Notes: a model not told the origin generated them from the letters alone. A DNA stretch of 64,000 nucleotides from Diplonema papillatum (GCA_030068145.1 JAPJBO010000154.1:62001-126000); one strand, 5' to 3'. Shown: positions 11,073-21,210, numbered from the stretch's first letter. A program made the numbers and translations.

Positions 11073-11290
11073 AAAATACTCGAGGGGCTGCCTTGTGCTT
11101 TGGAGGCTGGAGGGGGAGAAACAATACAACTACAAAAAAATGGGTATTTTTTGTTGAATGCGTACGCCCGCCACTGAACCCAGATTCGCCTGCGTTTCGT
11201 GTGGGCTACAGCACATTTACCTCCTTTGATCTTTTGCAGCTGGCAGCCTCCTCAAGTATTTCCTACAAAGCAGGTGCTTATTCAAATACA
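11073..11290 (+). repeat. Repeat family M, copy 1 (MITE-like)
   Basis: About 210 bp. The start AAAATACTCGAGGGGCTGCC is the inverse of GGCAGCCTCCTCAAGTATTT near the end, so the unit has imperfect terminal inverted repeats of about 20 bp. Internal words: GGAGGCTAGAGGGGGAGAAA and CAATACAACTACAAA. The stretch TTTGATCTTTTGCAGCTGGC resembles a 3' splice site, and GCAGGTGCTTAT resembles a donor 35 bp later. Other copies: 17537-17672(-), 17780-18003(-), 24030-24205, 31463-31655, 46285-46480, 52358-52530 and 53499-53708. Confidence 0.75.
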
Positions 11291-11346
11291 AAAGTTGGCC
11301 TGCAGTTTTAGACAGTTTTCTTTTTTTCTTTTACCTCTCAAGTCTT

Positions 11347-11644
11347 AGGTACCAGGGAAAGCCTGCCACACGGGAGCCAAGCTTCACGTGTTCGGCGGTA
11401 CAGAGCCACGGGCCTACGGGTCAAGTGGCTACCGATTTCCCAAACTAAAGCATCAAGGCGTGGCGCACTTTGGGGCTTGGCGCTCGCGCTGAACACAAGC
11501 TCGTCGAGACGGTCAGCCACAGGGCAAAGCGGACGGGGTTGTGGAACTGTGCTGCCTCCGACTCAAGCTTTGCAAGCTGTGGTTGACCGTCACGTTCCTG
11601 GACCAGGAACGGCCTTTTTCTTTTTCTTCTTTTTCTTTTCTTCT
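11347..11644 (+). repeat. Repeat family D, copy 1
   Basis: About 300 bp starting GGTACCAGGGAAAGCCTGC and ending in a C/T-rich tail after GGCCTTTTTC. Copies at 11347-11644, about 54723-55010 and about 57790-58080 are close. A diverged copy near 34975-35250 runs into a fragment of the CCCH/LRR gene. No function known. Confidence 0.75.
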
Positions 11645-11649
11645 TTTAC

Positions 11650-11951
11650 CTGTCCGACTCGTTTGGCGAGTGGATACGAAAAGTCGCAGGCTCAGAAACG
11701 GCGGAGGTCCCACTTGACGCATCGACGGCGCTCAAGCAAGCTTGCCGTGGGTATGTGTTTTCCTACGACCCTACGCAGGTCAGAGAGCAGGAGTAGGAGA
11801 GCAGTCTCCAGTAATAGTGATAGAAGTGTCAGGAAGAGGCAAACAACAGTGGACAAGGCAGCTTTCGGGGCTGTTGCCTGCCGAACAGCCTTACGGGGAA
11901 AACCCTGAGCTCAACCATGTTTCTGGTTTTGTTTTGGTTTTCGGATTGGGA
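11650..11951. other. Family E unit and spacer
   Basis: An E unit (about 11650-11760) then unassigned sequence up to the J element. No gene seen. Confidence 0.4.
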
Positions 11952-12220
11952 CAGGGCATTAGCTTGGTTTCCGGCACATTTTCCAAATTTGGACCGCTAA
12001 CGGCGTTTTGCGTCCTCACTCAGGAATGGGCTCAACACAGCGCGACGCGACGTATCTTCACCACAATGCTGGGCCCTGAGTGCCTCGGATTGCACATTGG
12101 CCACCTCTGCCGGGGGCCTGGGTGATGGTGCAGTGCCATTTATTTTCTTCTTTGTCCCCGCCGGCTTTTCCAAATTTGGACTGACAGTCCAAATGTGGAT
12201 ATATAGAAGCTAATCCCCTG
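11952..12220 (+). mobile_element. hAT-like MITE J, copy 1
   Basis: Starts CAGGGCATTAGCTTGG and ends GAAGCTAATCCCCTG, inverted repeats of each other. It is flanked by GATTGGGA (left) and GATTGGGG (right), a 7/8 target-site duplication. Internal words CCAAATTTGGACTGACAGTC and GCGACGCGACGTATC recur in the second copy, 23324-23577. No coding capacity. Confidence 0.85.
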
Positions 12221-12371
12221 GATTGGGGTCCATTATCGTCAGATTTCCGAAAGAATCGCGTTTCGGGCGAAACTTTTTAATATAATCAGTTTGATGTCGT
12301 TTCTGAACGATTCTGGGCATCGCGTTCTGATGCTCCCGATTTTCTGACCCATGGAGGGGGCCCCCGAGCTT

Positions 12372-12662
12372 GCGGCAAAAAATACTCGGCGTAGCTGCTT
12401 CGACTCCGAATGGAAGGGAGGAAATATAGTGGTAGAGGGGCAAATTCAATACAAACACAATCTGGTTTGTTCTTCGCTTACACCACCGTGTGTTGTTTTC
12501 TCACTCAGGATATTGACATGTTGTGTTTGTGTGATTTGGTAGACCGGCATGACCTCACGTCCGTTCAACACGTGGTTCGGTAGTTACAGCACTTGGAATC
12601 CCTTCTGTTCTTCGTCTGGCAGCATCGTCGAGCATTTCCTTCCAAGCTGGCGCTTATGTAAA
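12372..12662 (+). repeat. Repeat family R, copy 2
   Basis: Close match of 878-1170. It shares TACACCACCGTGTGTTGTTT, TCTCACTCAGGA and CACGTGGTTCGGTAGTTAC. CTCACTCAGG resembles a 3' splice site. Confidence 0.75.
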
Positions 12663-13752
12663 ACGAAAACGGGAAAAAGCCTTCGATTCTGGAGTGCGGT
12701 GTAAGGGACAGACGTAACCCTGAACTTCTTTTGTTTTTTTTTTTTCTTCTAAAAGTTTCGCCCAAATCGTCAGAGCACGATAATCCCCTGGGGCCCATTG
12801 GGCGCAACGCACATGGGACCGCTGGTGCAGTCAATAATTTAGGGCATAGAATGCACGGAGAGCTTTTCCTCTTCTTTGCTGTACTACTCATGGGGTGGGA
12901 GTGAGGGGTGGGGAGGGTAACATTAGTTTCAGTTTTTCGGGCACCCTGCCTTCCATGGATGCTTGCATATCGGAGGTGCTACTGGGGGGGGCTGATTAAC
13001 GGGGGATTAGCATTTGACGGTTCTTCGTTGGACGTCGCTTGTGCAGATCTGTGATCACTACATCAAATTCTCAAAATATTCGAACGACCATCTTCGGACC
13101 TGCAGATGGCAAAAACCCGGCGGACTCCGAAAGAAATACGTGGTTTTGCTGTTGATAACAAAATCCTCACTCCTATGCTTGTGTCTGTCACTCTTGTCCA
13201 CCGCTCCTGCTCTGCTTGCCGCGCGCCGTATGGTTGGAGTAAAAGGTGAAGCCAGAAAGCTGCTAATCTTGCTGCTGACCACAAGAAGTGGTGCAAGCTA
13301 CTTTGTTCCTCTGGACGGATTGGAGCGGCAAACTTGTCGTTCGGATTATTATTAGTCTTACTAGTCAGAAACAAGTTTCCTTTCCTACAAAAAAAAAGAA
13401 GAAAAAAATAGGCGCGATGTTGGTGTGTACGTGCCGGTCGCACCCCATTCGACTTCCTCCTCGAGGATGTCAGTCCGAGTTAGTGCCATTTTTGTTTGTA
13501 CGTGCCGGGGGAGGATTAGCCCGTTTGTGAGTGATATAGTGAGTGAATATGATCGGTAGGCTAATCTTCTCCCAAAACACGCTGTCCAGCGTTCTCTTTC
13601 GTGTTTTACAATGAGGTGTTCTTACGAAAAAGTCGGGTTTTGTGACATTTCTTCGCGGCACGATTTTTGCGCGGTGTGTCCTTGTACATTACTAACCGTC
13701 AAACAATGCTAAGAAGCGCCTTCGCCCAGTAGCATTTTTTATCTCCGTGGAC
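12663..13752. other. Gene-free stretch
   Basis: Contains an A-like fragment (12916-12972). A fragment near 13040-13140 resembles the interior of element P (shared word CGGACCTGCAGATGG). No gene is recognised. Confidence 0.45.
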
Positions 13753-14490
13753 CAGTGTTCGCGCGAACAGCCGGCTTGCCGACTGATTAAATTGCAAGCC
13801 TTTTTTTTTTACCGGACAAAATTGGCCCGATTTTCAACAGTGTAAGCTCTGGCTGTGCCGCCCATGGAGCGGAATCAGCTTGATGCACAAACCGGGCAAG
13901 ATGTGAATCGAGATGTTGTCGCAAAAAGCTTCTGATCGGCAGACCTTCCAAAAATCAGCCGGCTGAGTATCAGCCGGTCAGTTTTTCCAGTTTTTGTGTT
14001 TTTTGTGTTTCCGACGATCCCGAATGGACGTACAGATTGGTGTCTTTCGACCTTTTGTATGCTTGTGGAGTTCAGCTTAGTGCGTGCTTGTGGTGATCGG
14101 TGGGGTTCCCAAAAGAAATGTTTTGTGTTATCGTATCTTCGAGCTAGACTTGATCTCGTGCATTAGCCAAGTGGCCCATTCTGTTGCTTTTCCGCTGGGC
14201 TCCTGATAGCGGACTCGCACGCAAACGGACAGCATGACTGCTGTGTTGCGGGCCGCAAATTCATCCAATATTTGCCTGTAGGTTCCCTCTCTCTGTCCAA
14301 AGATGCGCGTGAGGTTGGCTTCGGGTCCGTAGCATAGAATATGTCGTTCGTCGCCAGCCGTCAGGACATGATCTGCACTTCCTCGGTGGTAGCAGCCTTC
14401 TACGGCGCACTCGTTGCGGGTTTTGAACGGTTTTTTTTTTTTTTTTTTTCCGGCTGAAATCAGCCGCTTATTTCGTTAGCGCGAATACTG
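13753..14490 (+). mobile_element. hAT-like element O with captured sequence
   Basis: Starts CAGTGTTCGCGCGAAC and ends TTAGCGCGAATACTG, flanked by a perfect 8-bp duplication CCGTGGAC (13745-13752, 14491-14498). Compared with 5262-5532, this copy carries about 450 bp of extra sequence. The cargo is a family G copy (13994-14118) followed by a minus-strand open frame (14128-14430) that looks like captured coding sequence. No transposase. Confidence 0.85.
14128..14430 (-). CDS. Open frame captured in the hAT-like element; unknown
   Basis: A 100-codon frame without its own ATG, read from 14430 to a stop at 14128-14130, bounded upstream by a T run (A run in sense) that could belong to a splice acceptor. 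The translation is compositionally normal: an N-terminal CAVEGCYHRG stretch (Cys/His-rich), a middle DERHILCYGPEANL, and an amphipathic C-terminal half with TYRQILDEFAARNTAVML and EWATWLMHEIKS. I do not recognise the family. Its absence from the shorter sister element suggests a host exon picked up by the element. It could also be a remnant of an element-encoded protein. Confidence 0.45.
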   Translation of the reverse strand, partial: PFKTRNECAVEGCYHRGSADHVLTAGDERHILCYGPEANLTRIFGQREGTYRQILDEFAARNTAVMLSVCVRVRYQEPSGKATEWATWLMHEIKSSSKIR

Positions 14491-15002
14491 CCGTGGACCC
14501 CCGAGGAACTACCTCACACCGCTGGCCAGTCAGCGAGGAGTTGGCGGGCTGGGCTTCCGAGCTAAAGCGTCCTGAGGTACGGACAACCGTTCGAAACCTC
14601 AACGGAGGGCGCTGGCTGCTGCGAAAACACGGTACGTACGATTTCCGAACCCTTCGGCCCGCCCACAAGCTAAAGCTCTGCTCTAGCCAAACGAAGTAAA
14701 TAGTACAAGCATCAACTTGACAACGGATAATGCGTGTTTTGTTTGTGGAAACACAGCGGAACTCGGCTGCTTTGGTAAGTTGCATATCACCCATTCCACG
14801 AAAAAGTGTCACAGATTTTCCGTCTGAAAAGCAGCCCGTTTTGGGTCAAAATTTTGGAATTTTTGGGAAATTTTTTTTGGGATGGAAAGAGCTATCCCTG
14901 GCGATTATGGGCAAGCAATCAGCTCGCGTGGCGACCAAAATCTGGCGTGCAGATGGACAAAAGGTCGGTTTTGGGGCTGTTTCAAAAACCCAAAAAAAAC
15001 GA

Positions 15003-15072
15003 TTTCCGGCGGGAATCGAACCACCGACCCTCAAACCCCTGTGTGGGTGTGGTAACCTCTGGACCATGGGCT
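15003..15072 (-). repeat. tRNA-like sequence (SINE-type promoter) inside P
   Basis: On the minus strand TGGTCCAGAGGTTACC resembles an A box. About 30 nt later GGTTCGATTCC is a perfect B box, followed by CCGCCGG. The anticodon arm does not fold convincingly, so this is a tRNA-derived pol III promoter rather than a working tRNA. Confidence 0.55.
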
Positions 15073-15274
15073 AAAAAAACGGCGGAAAGTTTTTTGTTCA
15101 CTACCGAGTGAGAATTTTTGGACTCATTTTGAGTTCTTCGCAAACCGGGCGAAATAAGCTCTGAGAGAGCAGAAATACCGTCCTGGGACACTGGAAACGA
15201 GTAAATGACGATCTCGCACTTTCCGATAAGAATTCCAACTGAGCAGGCGCTAAAAGCGAATTTTGGCCCGAGGT

Positions 15275-15345
15275 TTGGCAACATAGCCTAACGGTTACCG
15301 CACCCTCCTGGGCCCCTGTAGGCCATGGTTCGATTCCCCCGGTCC
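15275..15345 (+). repeat. Second tRNA-like sequence inside P
   Basis: The + strand carries CATAGCCTAACGGTTACCG (A-box region) and GGTTCGATTCC (B box, 15327-15337) at tRNA spacing. The anticodon arm is not clear. It diverges from the minus-strand tRNA-like unit 200 bp away. Confidence 0.6.
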
Positions 15346-15936
15346 GATTTTTTTTTTTGCGATTTTTCGGTGTGAAAAGCAGCCGTCTGGAAATGATTTT
15401 CGAGGTCTTTTTGGGAAATCTTTTGGTTTTCGAGTAGTTCTGGGATGCGCGATTATGGGCAAGCTGCCAGCTAGCCCAGCGATCAAAATCTGACCCCCTC
15501 CTGGATGCAGAGAGAAAAAAAACCGATCTCCAGGACCCCATTTTTTCGGGTGCCGACCTCCATTTCCGGGGGGGGGTCGGTCAAAATTTTTATCCGACCA
15601 AATACTCGGAAAGCCCTGTCCTCAACGGATTCAAACGTGTCCTCAAAATCTCGAAACCGACCATTTTCGGACCTGCAGATGGAAATCTTCGGCAGAAATC
15701 CGAAAAAAGCCGAAATCTGTGACACTTTTTCGTGGAATGGGTGATATAGCATCCTGCAAACCACCGCGAAACGGATGTGTACAGGGCACAAACCAATTCA
15801 TCCAACGTTAGATGTGCAATCGTTGCTCAGGATGCGTTCTACGCCGCCGATGCACGCGGAAAGATGGGCAGTCTTTCTAGTCTGTGCTAAGCGGTCGGTT
15901 TTTTCGAAGTCTCCGTTGACTTGTGAGGCGGAGGGG

Positions 15937-16066
15937 GGAATTGCAAGAATGTGCTTGGAATGGATATGTGCTCAACACCGCACTCCTTCAAGCCACGGCA
16001 CACAGAAGACGGACCATCATCAGCGCGGGACCTGAGTGCCGGCAGACAGGACAGCGGTGTGAGTCT
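15937..16066 (+). repeat. Repeat family H, copy 3 (internally deleted)
   Basis: Same ends as the other H copies, but about 35 bp are missing after GCTCAACACCGCACT. Confidence 0.7.
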
Positions 16067-16496
16067 GGTGGTGGTGTGGTGAAAGTTCCTTTCCTCTACG
16101 GGGCGACTTCTTCCGGATGACGGGTGTGCCGGTGGGGGCCATCCAGTCCTTTCCGCTCGCCCGTTTCGGGCTTTGCTGGGGGGGCCTCAAGGAACCAGCG
16201 CGGCCACCGCAAACGCACGGAGACAAGTACCCTCAGACGACCGGTCCGTCGCCCGTGGCGGGTGGTGCTCAAGCGAACAACTGGCAGGGGTGGGAGTCGG
16301 TCCGTTGAGGTTTTGCAACAGGCGGCCTCCCTCGAGTATTCTCTACAACGCAGGTGCGAGGTGTGTTGAGGGGTCTTGTTTGTTTGTGCACACCAGCGGG
16401 ACTCACCTGCTGTGGTAAATTTTTAGTACGCTGTCAACGACTCAATCCAACAAAGCAATGTTAGCACAAGAAATATGATGCTCGTCACTCGCACTA
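16067..16496. other. Gene-free stretch with family L copy
   Basis: A family L copy lies at about 16376-16468 (GTTTGTTTGTGCACACCAGC, TAGTACGCTG). L words recur near 2560, 18300-18460, 24245-24340, 55186-55290 and, inverted, 60795-60890. Confidence 0.45.
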
Positions 16497-16690
16497 CCGC
16501 GGCCTTTCGTTGACCGCACTACCCTGAGCCCAAATCCTGGACGTGGTTTCAGGTGGCAAATTTGGCAAATGATCATGATCAGAAAGTCCTACTTGAGCGG
16601 TTCAGTTTCCTCACACATTGCATGTGGCTAAAAACTAATGATGATGATGATGACGATGATGATGATGATGATGATAATGATGATGGGAAG
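16497..16690 (-). repeat. Repeat family F copy 1 and (GAT)n tract
   Basis: Family F runs from TTCGTTGACCGCACTACCCT to ATTGCATGTGGCTAAAAA (16497-16638). Read on the minus strand it begins with a T-rich tract and AG, like a 3' splice site. A GAT/GAC trinucleotide tract follows (about 16638-16685). Other F copies: 16906-17032, 17182-17309, 31199-31331. Confidence 0.7.
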
Positions 16691-16905
16691 AGAGAGTTGT
16701 TTTCGTTGAACGCAGTGTCTGATCGTATTTAGACTAAATGTTTTTGTATACGTAAAGCGGTATTCAGGACGCAAGTAAAAACGTCACGGTTTTCGGCGAC
16801 GAGCTTCTCAATTCCGTCAACATTCCAATTATGGCAAAAGAAAATGAAACCGGACGCCGAGAGTAGAAGAAATGCGTAGATTTCTTGCGGAGAGAGGAGA
16901 ATCGG

Positions 16906-17032
16906 AGTTTTTCGTTGATTGCGCCGAACTCAAATCCGGGACGTGACTCCGGGTGCGCGCCTGATCATGATCAGGGGGTTCTACTCGGGGCGGTTCCGTT
17001 TCCTCACACAATATAATGAGTGTGGCTAAAAG
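16906..17032 (-). repeat. Repeat family F, copy 2 (diverged)
   Basis: Shares CGTTGA..GCGC, GGGACGTG, TGATCATGATCAG and TTTCCTCACACA with copy 1 but with several substitutions, so it is older than copies 1 and 3. Confidence 0.65.
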
Positions 17033-17067
17033 AAGGAGAAGAAGTGCATAATTTTGTTTCATTCGAT

Positions 17068-17709
17068 CAGGATTATTCTAATACCCGAAATTCGGGAAAA
17101 ACATGGTTAAAAAGTCTGTAGCATGGCCGGAAAAACCGTACACCGCGAGAGTAGGAGAAAGTAGAAAGGGAAACTAGAGTTTTCGTTGACCGCACTGCCC
17201 TGAGCCCAAATACTGGACGTGGTTTCAGGTGGAAAATTTGGCAAATGATCATGATCAGAAGGTCCTACTTGGGCGGTTCAGTTTCCTCACACATTGCATG
17301 TGGCTAAAAAAAAAAAAAAAAAAAAATCTACGTTGAGCGAGGTCTCTTTAATGACCTGTAATCCTGGTATGCGACCTTCGGAGTGTTCGCCACTTTGTTG
17401 TAGACCCCACTTGTGGGTCTTGCGGGTCCTCTAGCCTCCGTGTCTCCGGCCTTGCAAGCACAAAAAACGTTCTCACCAGAAACTCCTGTGGCTAAAAAAT
17501 CTTTTTCAACCGGCCTGTTTTGAGAATACCTTTTTTTTTTTTGTATAAGCACCCGCTTTGTAGGAAATGCTTGAGGAGATTGCCGGTTGCGATAGATCAA
17601 AGGAGGTAAATGTGCTGTAGCCCACACGAAACACAGGTAAATCTGGGTTTAGTGGCGGGCGTAAGCGTTCAACAAGAACCCTTTTTTTAACCATGCAGGA
17701 AAATCCCTG
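17068..17709 (+). mobile_element. hAT-like element Q, copy 1, split by nested repeats
   Basis: The left end CAGGATTATTCTAATAC and right end AACCATGCAGGAAAATCCCTG match the intact Q element at 42681-43021. It is flanked by ATTCGAT/ATTCTAT, a 6/7 duplication. A family F copy (17182-17309) and a family M copy (17537-17672, minus) lie inside, interrupting the Q sequence. Q is therefore older than both insertions. No coding capacity. Confidence 0.75.
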
Positions 17710-17779
17710 ATTCTATGAAGAAATGTGAAAACGGGAAAAAAGGAAGACACGTCACAAAGGATGAGAGTGTAATTTTCCC

Positions 17780-18003
17780 CCATTTTTTGTATAAGCACCT
17801 GCTTTGTAGAAAATACTTGAGGAGGCTGCCAGCTGCAAAAGATCAAAGGAGGTAAATGTGCTGTAGCCCACACGAAACACAGGTGAACCTGGGTTTAGTG
17901 GCGGGCGTAAGCGTTCAACAAAAAAGACCCATTTTGTAGTTGTATTGTTTCTCCCCCTCTAGCCTCCTTCGAAGTAAGCACAAGGCAGCCCCTCGAGTAT
18001 TTC
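17780..18003 (-). repeat. Repeat family M, copy 3 (complete, inverted)
   Basis: Full-length M on the minus strand from CGGAAATACTCGAGGGGCTG (18003 side) to TATACAAAAAATGGG (17780 side). Only 70 bp separate it from the M copy nested in Q. Confidence 0.75.
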
Positions 18004-20015
18004 CGCCTTTCCCGTGTCCTGACCACTGCTTGAACAGCGTGTCGGTACTACCATTGGGAAGGGTGGGATACAACTACAGGCAGTTCGACTATCGCAAAAA
18101 AAGAAAGCACTCGTAGTTGTCGTTTCAGGGATCGCAAAGAGAGTGAGAGAGAGGCGGACTAAAGTGCGGGGTCCGGGAATTACCGGTCTCCTCACCTATA
18201 GACAAGTAGATCGGCAGAGTTCGTGGCCAGCTACCTCCCCCCCCCCCCTGCAACATTCAACTTCCAAGGGTTTTAACTCTAAGAACGGATCTGGCGATTC
18301 CTTTGTTTGTGCGCACTTCCTTCACAACTGTTTTGTTCCCATCAGTCGGTTTTTTTGTTCTTGACAAATTGCATTTGTTCGTGCGCACGTGTGTGTAGTT
18401 CCTATTTGATAGGTTTAACATGATACGCTGCCAACTGTCTCTATTTAATAATGACAAACACGTTTGTTGCCATATAAGCCGGGAGGAAGTCTTAGTTTCG
18501 TAGAGAACCTATGTTTTTGCTGCAAGAGCGCGCGTGGTGCTTGCGCCACACTTGACGGAGAGATGATTGGCCACGAAACTATACTGATGAGAAAAAACAG
18601 GACACTCTGTACCTTTGGAGGGTTCGCCCGTTGTTTAGAGTGAAAGTTCGCTTGAAACTCCGGGGGTTTAAAGTCTCCGGGTGACCTTCGTCGTTATGGG
18701 AAGATATCCTTTGTGCTCTGAGTGTCGTAAGAGTGGTGGTTACACGAGGTAAGAGAATCTGTGGGTACCTTGGTTGTTGGTCACTGGTGGTTTCGGCCAT
18801 TATCCACATACCTTACTTACGGTAGGCCCTCTTCAGTACATAGTATTTGTTTCAACATTTGCGAGCTTCGCCGGAGCGAGGGACACTCCTGGTTTTTAGA
18901 CCTCCTTCTTGCAGAAGTTCTCTGCTGTTCTGGAATGAGCTCGGTTGCCGTGGCTGTATTTTTTTACCCTTTTCCTCCGCCTGTTTTATCAAGGTTTGAG
19001 CCTCGAAGTCATAGTTTCTTTTTTTTCTCACAAGTCTAGCAGGTTCGTTGCTCTGGTCCGGGGCTTGCGCTGCACAGTATGCACAAGGATGTTGAAGTAT
19101 GGTTATAAAAAAGTGGTCAGCTGAGAGGGGTTATCTCAGGGCCTCCCGTGTGATAAGGCCGTTAAGCAGCGGCTGCCGGCTTTTCCCGTGACACCTTTAT
19201 AATATTATGTAGTTGGTTAGTATGAGTTAACTGTGTAGAAAGAGTGGTGCTGGCACTTTTACGATCAATTATCGAACGCCCCGGTCCGGATTGTGAGCAA
19301 TTTTCGCAACTGGAGGGAACTTTATCTTTCTTGGGATTGTTTGTACACTGGAACGGCGCGCAGGTCCTTCGCAGGCTTGCGATTCATCCAGGGAATTCCC
19401 CTAGACGCAACGAACACCCACCAGGATTCTGCCGTATTGGCAGAGCGGGGGAAGGTCTTTGTACAGGACGCACGACACAAGAGTACACATGTTGAGGGTT
19501 TCTTTGCGGCCTAGAGGTCTCTTTGAGGTTCCTTTGGAGTTGGGCTTCGGCCCCCAGGCTGGTTAATAAGAAGGCTGTCATCAGCCCCCTGGGACTTCTT
19601 TTCGGTTTTGCTGCTTGTTGAAACCCCCGGCATCAACGAAAAAGGTCTTGCAGCAGAACGACTACATGGGTTCCAACAAATCCAGGACATTTTCGAATGC
19701 CCCAAGGCAGAAGCGCGACAGGGAGGAGGCAGAGGTAAGTATTGCTCCCGCCACCCCCATGAATACATGTAGCAACGAAGGGAAAGGAGAGGCACTTGTA
19801 TTGTATTTCATGCTACTATTATAGACTGTTTCTTGTGTGTTTTTTGTTCCTCTTAACTTGATCGTTGCCGACGACATACTACACGATGGGGTGTCTGCTT
19901 TAGATGTGAACCTACAGCCGCCCGCGCTTGCTGTGCATTGAGGGCTACCAACAGGTGGCCATAGCAACTTGGAAACTAAGCCGGTCCACCCCTATCCCCT
20001 AGAACAGCACGATAC
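18004..20015. other. Gene-poor repeat stretch
   Basis: Holds family L words (18300-18460), a long family B copy (18632-18835) that continues into CCACATACCTTACTTACGG, and T-rich DNA. The + frame at 19293-19514 (ending HKSTHVEGFFAA) looks compositionally normal but is not recognised. GAGGCAGAGGTAAGT at about 19723-19737 is a strong 5' splice consensus. Confidence 0.4.
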
Positions 20016-20146
20016 CGCCCGCCGATGTCACAGCAAGACCCGTAACCCGAGTGGCTACGCAGGTCCATCTCTACTTCACCGGAGCTGCACACAGTTGAGC
20101 TGGGATTGCACGGCAGATCACGGTTTATCAGGACGGGATCGCTAGC
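20016..20146 (-). CDS. Possible internal exon, Cys-rich, unknown
   Basis: On the minus strand a good acceptor (pyrimidine-rich ..GACTCCTCAG) precedes an open 131-nt segment beginning ASDPVLINRDLPCNPSSTVC. It contains GYGSCCDIGG and ends at a GTATCG donor. The composition is typical of protein and there are no stops. No family is recognised, and adjoining exons were not identified. The evidence is only splice signals plus an open frame. Confidence 0.25.
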
Positions 20147-20314
20147 CTGAGGAGTCAAATCCCTGTTTGTGCATACGTGTGTAAACTCTGTTTAAAGTGA
20201 TTCAGCACAGCACGCTGCCATCCGACGCTTTTCTGATATTGACAAGCAAGCGACGGGTGAAGTTACGATGTTTTCGGGATAGCGACGGGGGTAACAACCT
20301 TGTACAAGTGTTAG

Positions 20315-20530
20315 GCATTCGTCGGATATATTAATCTTCTAGGATCTGCGATCTTATACGACAAGAAATATGTCGCGCTGGCCATTTCCATGTCAAGTGC
20401 CATCCCCGCTTGCCTATTAGGCAGCGCGGGGTGTATGCTGGTTGGTTTGGCCCTCCGTGCCTTTTTCCTTGCCGGGCGGCGTGCCGAGACTCACCGTGAC
20501 ACCTGGTGGATGCGTAGTAAAGGGGGGGTT
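20315..20530 (+). CDS. Possible exon of a membrane protein, unknown
   Basis: After a TTAG at 20311-20314 the frame is open for 70 codons. It reads FVGYINLLGSAILYD, KKYVALAISMSSAIPACLLG, CMLVGLALRAFFLAG and then RRAETHRDTWWMRSK: two or three hydrophobic segments followed by a positive stretch. It then runs into purine-rich noncoding sequence. No family recognised; exon edges are uncertain. Confidence 0.3.
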
Positions 20531-20707
20531 GGGAAGGCTGGCAAGCAAAAAAAAAGGGGAGAAAAGGGATGTGGGAGTTTGTTGGGGAAAACGTACGAAG
20601 GGGTGGAACGAGGGGGGAACAAATAAATGGGGAACGGAAGGGCGGTGGTAGTAGTGCGTATGTGTGGGTGAGTAAGTTCAGGGCTTTGAGTGGGTAACGG
20701 CTGAATC

Positions 20708-21210
20708 GAAGTATAGCCCACTTGTCACTTTCACCAGTCGGCTTTGAGTTTCCGACACGCTGCTTTTGGGTCCTGTGACTCCTCTCCGAAGGGTGGGTGG
20801 GGCGGGATCCTTCGGGGGACGGATAGAGCGTGGGAGGCTGTCAGCTTCTCCATCCGGCACTCGGCTCAAGACTTCTGTTTGGGGGTTTTGGCCCCGTGCA
20901 ACAGCTGAGTGTCTTTACACAGGCGGCACATCTCACCCGAGGATGTGGCAAACTCTCTCTGTGCAATGAGCTTGGCCTAGCGATAGATCTTCACTTTCGA
21001 TCTAGGCAAATCTTCACTTTCACTTTAGATCCAGGCAGATCCTGGGATCACCCTAGAAGAAGTATAACCCACTTGTTATCATTATCGCCAGTCGAATTTC
21101 GACACGCTGCTTTTGGGTCCTGTGACTCCTCTCCGAAGGGTGGGTGGGGCGGGATCCTTCGGGGGACGGATAGAGCGTGGGGGGTTGTCAGCCTCCACCG
21201 GGTATTCGGC
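20708..21210 (+). repeat. Direct duplication, offset about 350 bp
   Basis: 20708-20860 and 21058-21210 are near copies. They share GAAGTATA.CCCACTTGT, GACACGCTGCTTTTGGGTCC, TCTCCGAAGGGTGGGTGGGG and GGGGGACGGATAGAGCGTGG. The second is slightly diverged. The 200-bp spacer has short GATCTTCACTTTC repeats. Confidence 0.75.

Larger units (their letters stand above)
14785..15746. mobile_element. Element P: 962 bp, perfect 34-bp TIRs
   Basis: The left end 14785-14818 (TATCACCCATTCCACG..) and right end 15713-15746 are perfect inverse complements over 34 bp. A TA at each edge could be a TA target duplication, as in Tc1/mariner-type elements. The interior has two half-units in similar order (words AAAAGCAGCC, GCGATTATGGGCAAGC, ATCAAAATCTG). 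Two tRNA-like sequences point away from each other. No protein frame. The superfamily is unassigned. Confidence 0.8.

Noticed and set aside
11338..11520. Conserved minus-strand peptide in family D
   Set aside because: The frame is shared because the repeat copies are young; indels disrupt it between copies and no domain is visible.
15003..15345. Two working tRNA genes
   Set aside because: The A and B boxes are present but the anticodon arms do not fold properly and both lie inside a TIR element.
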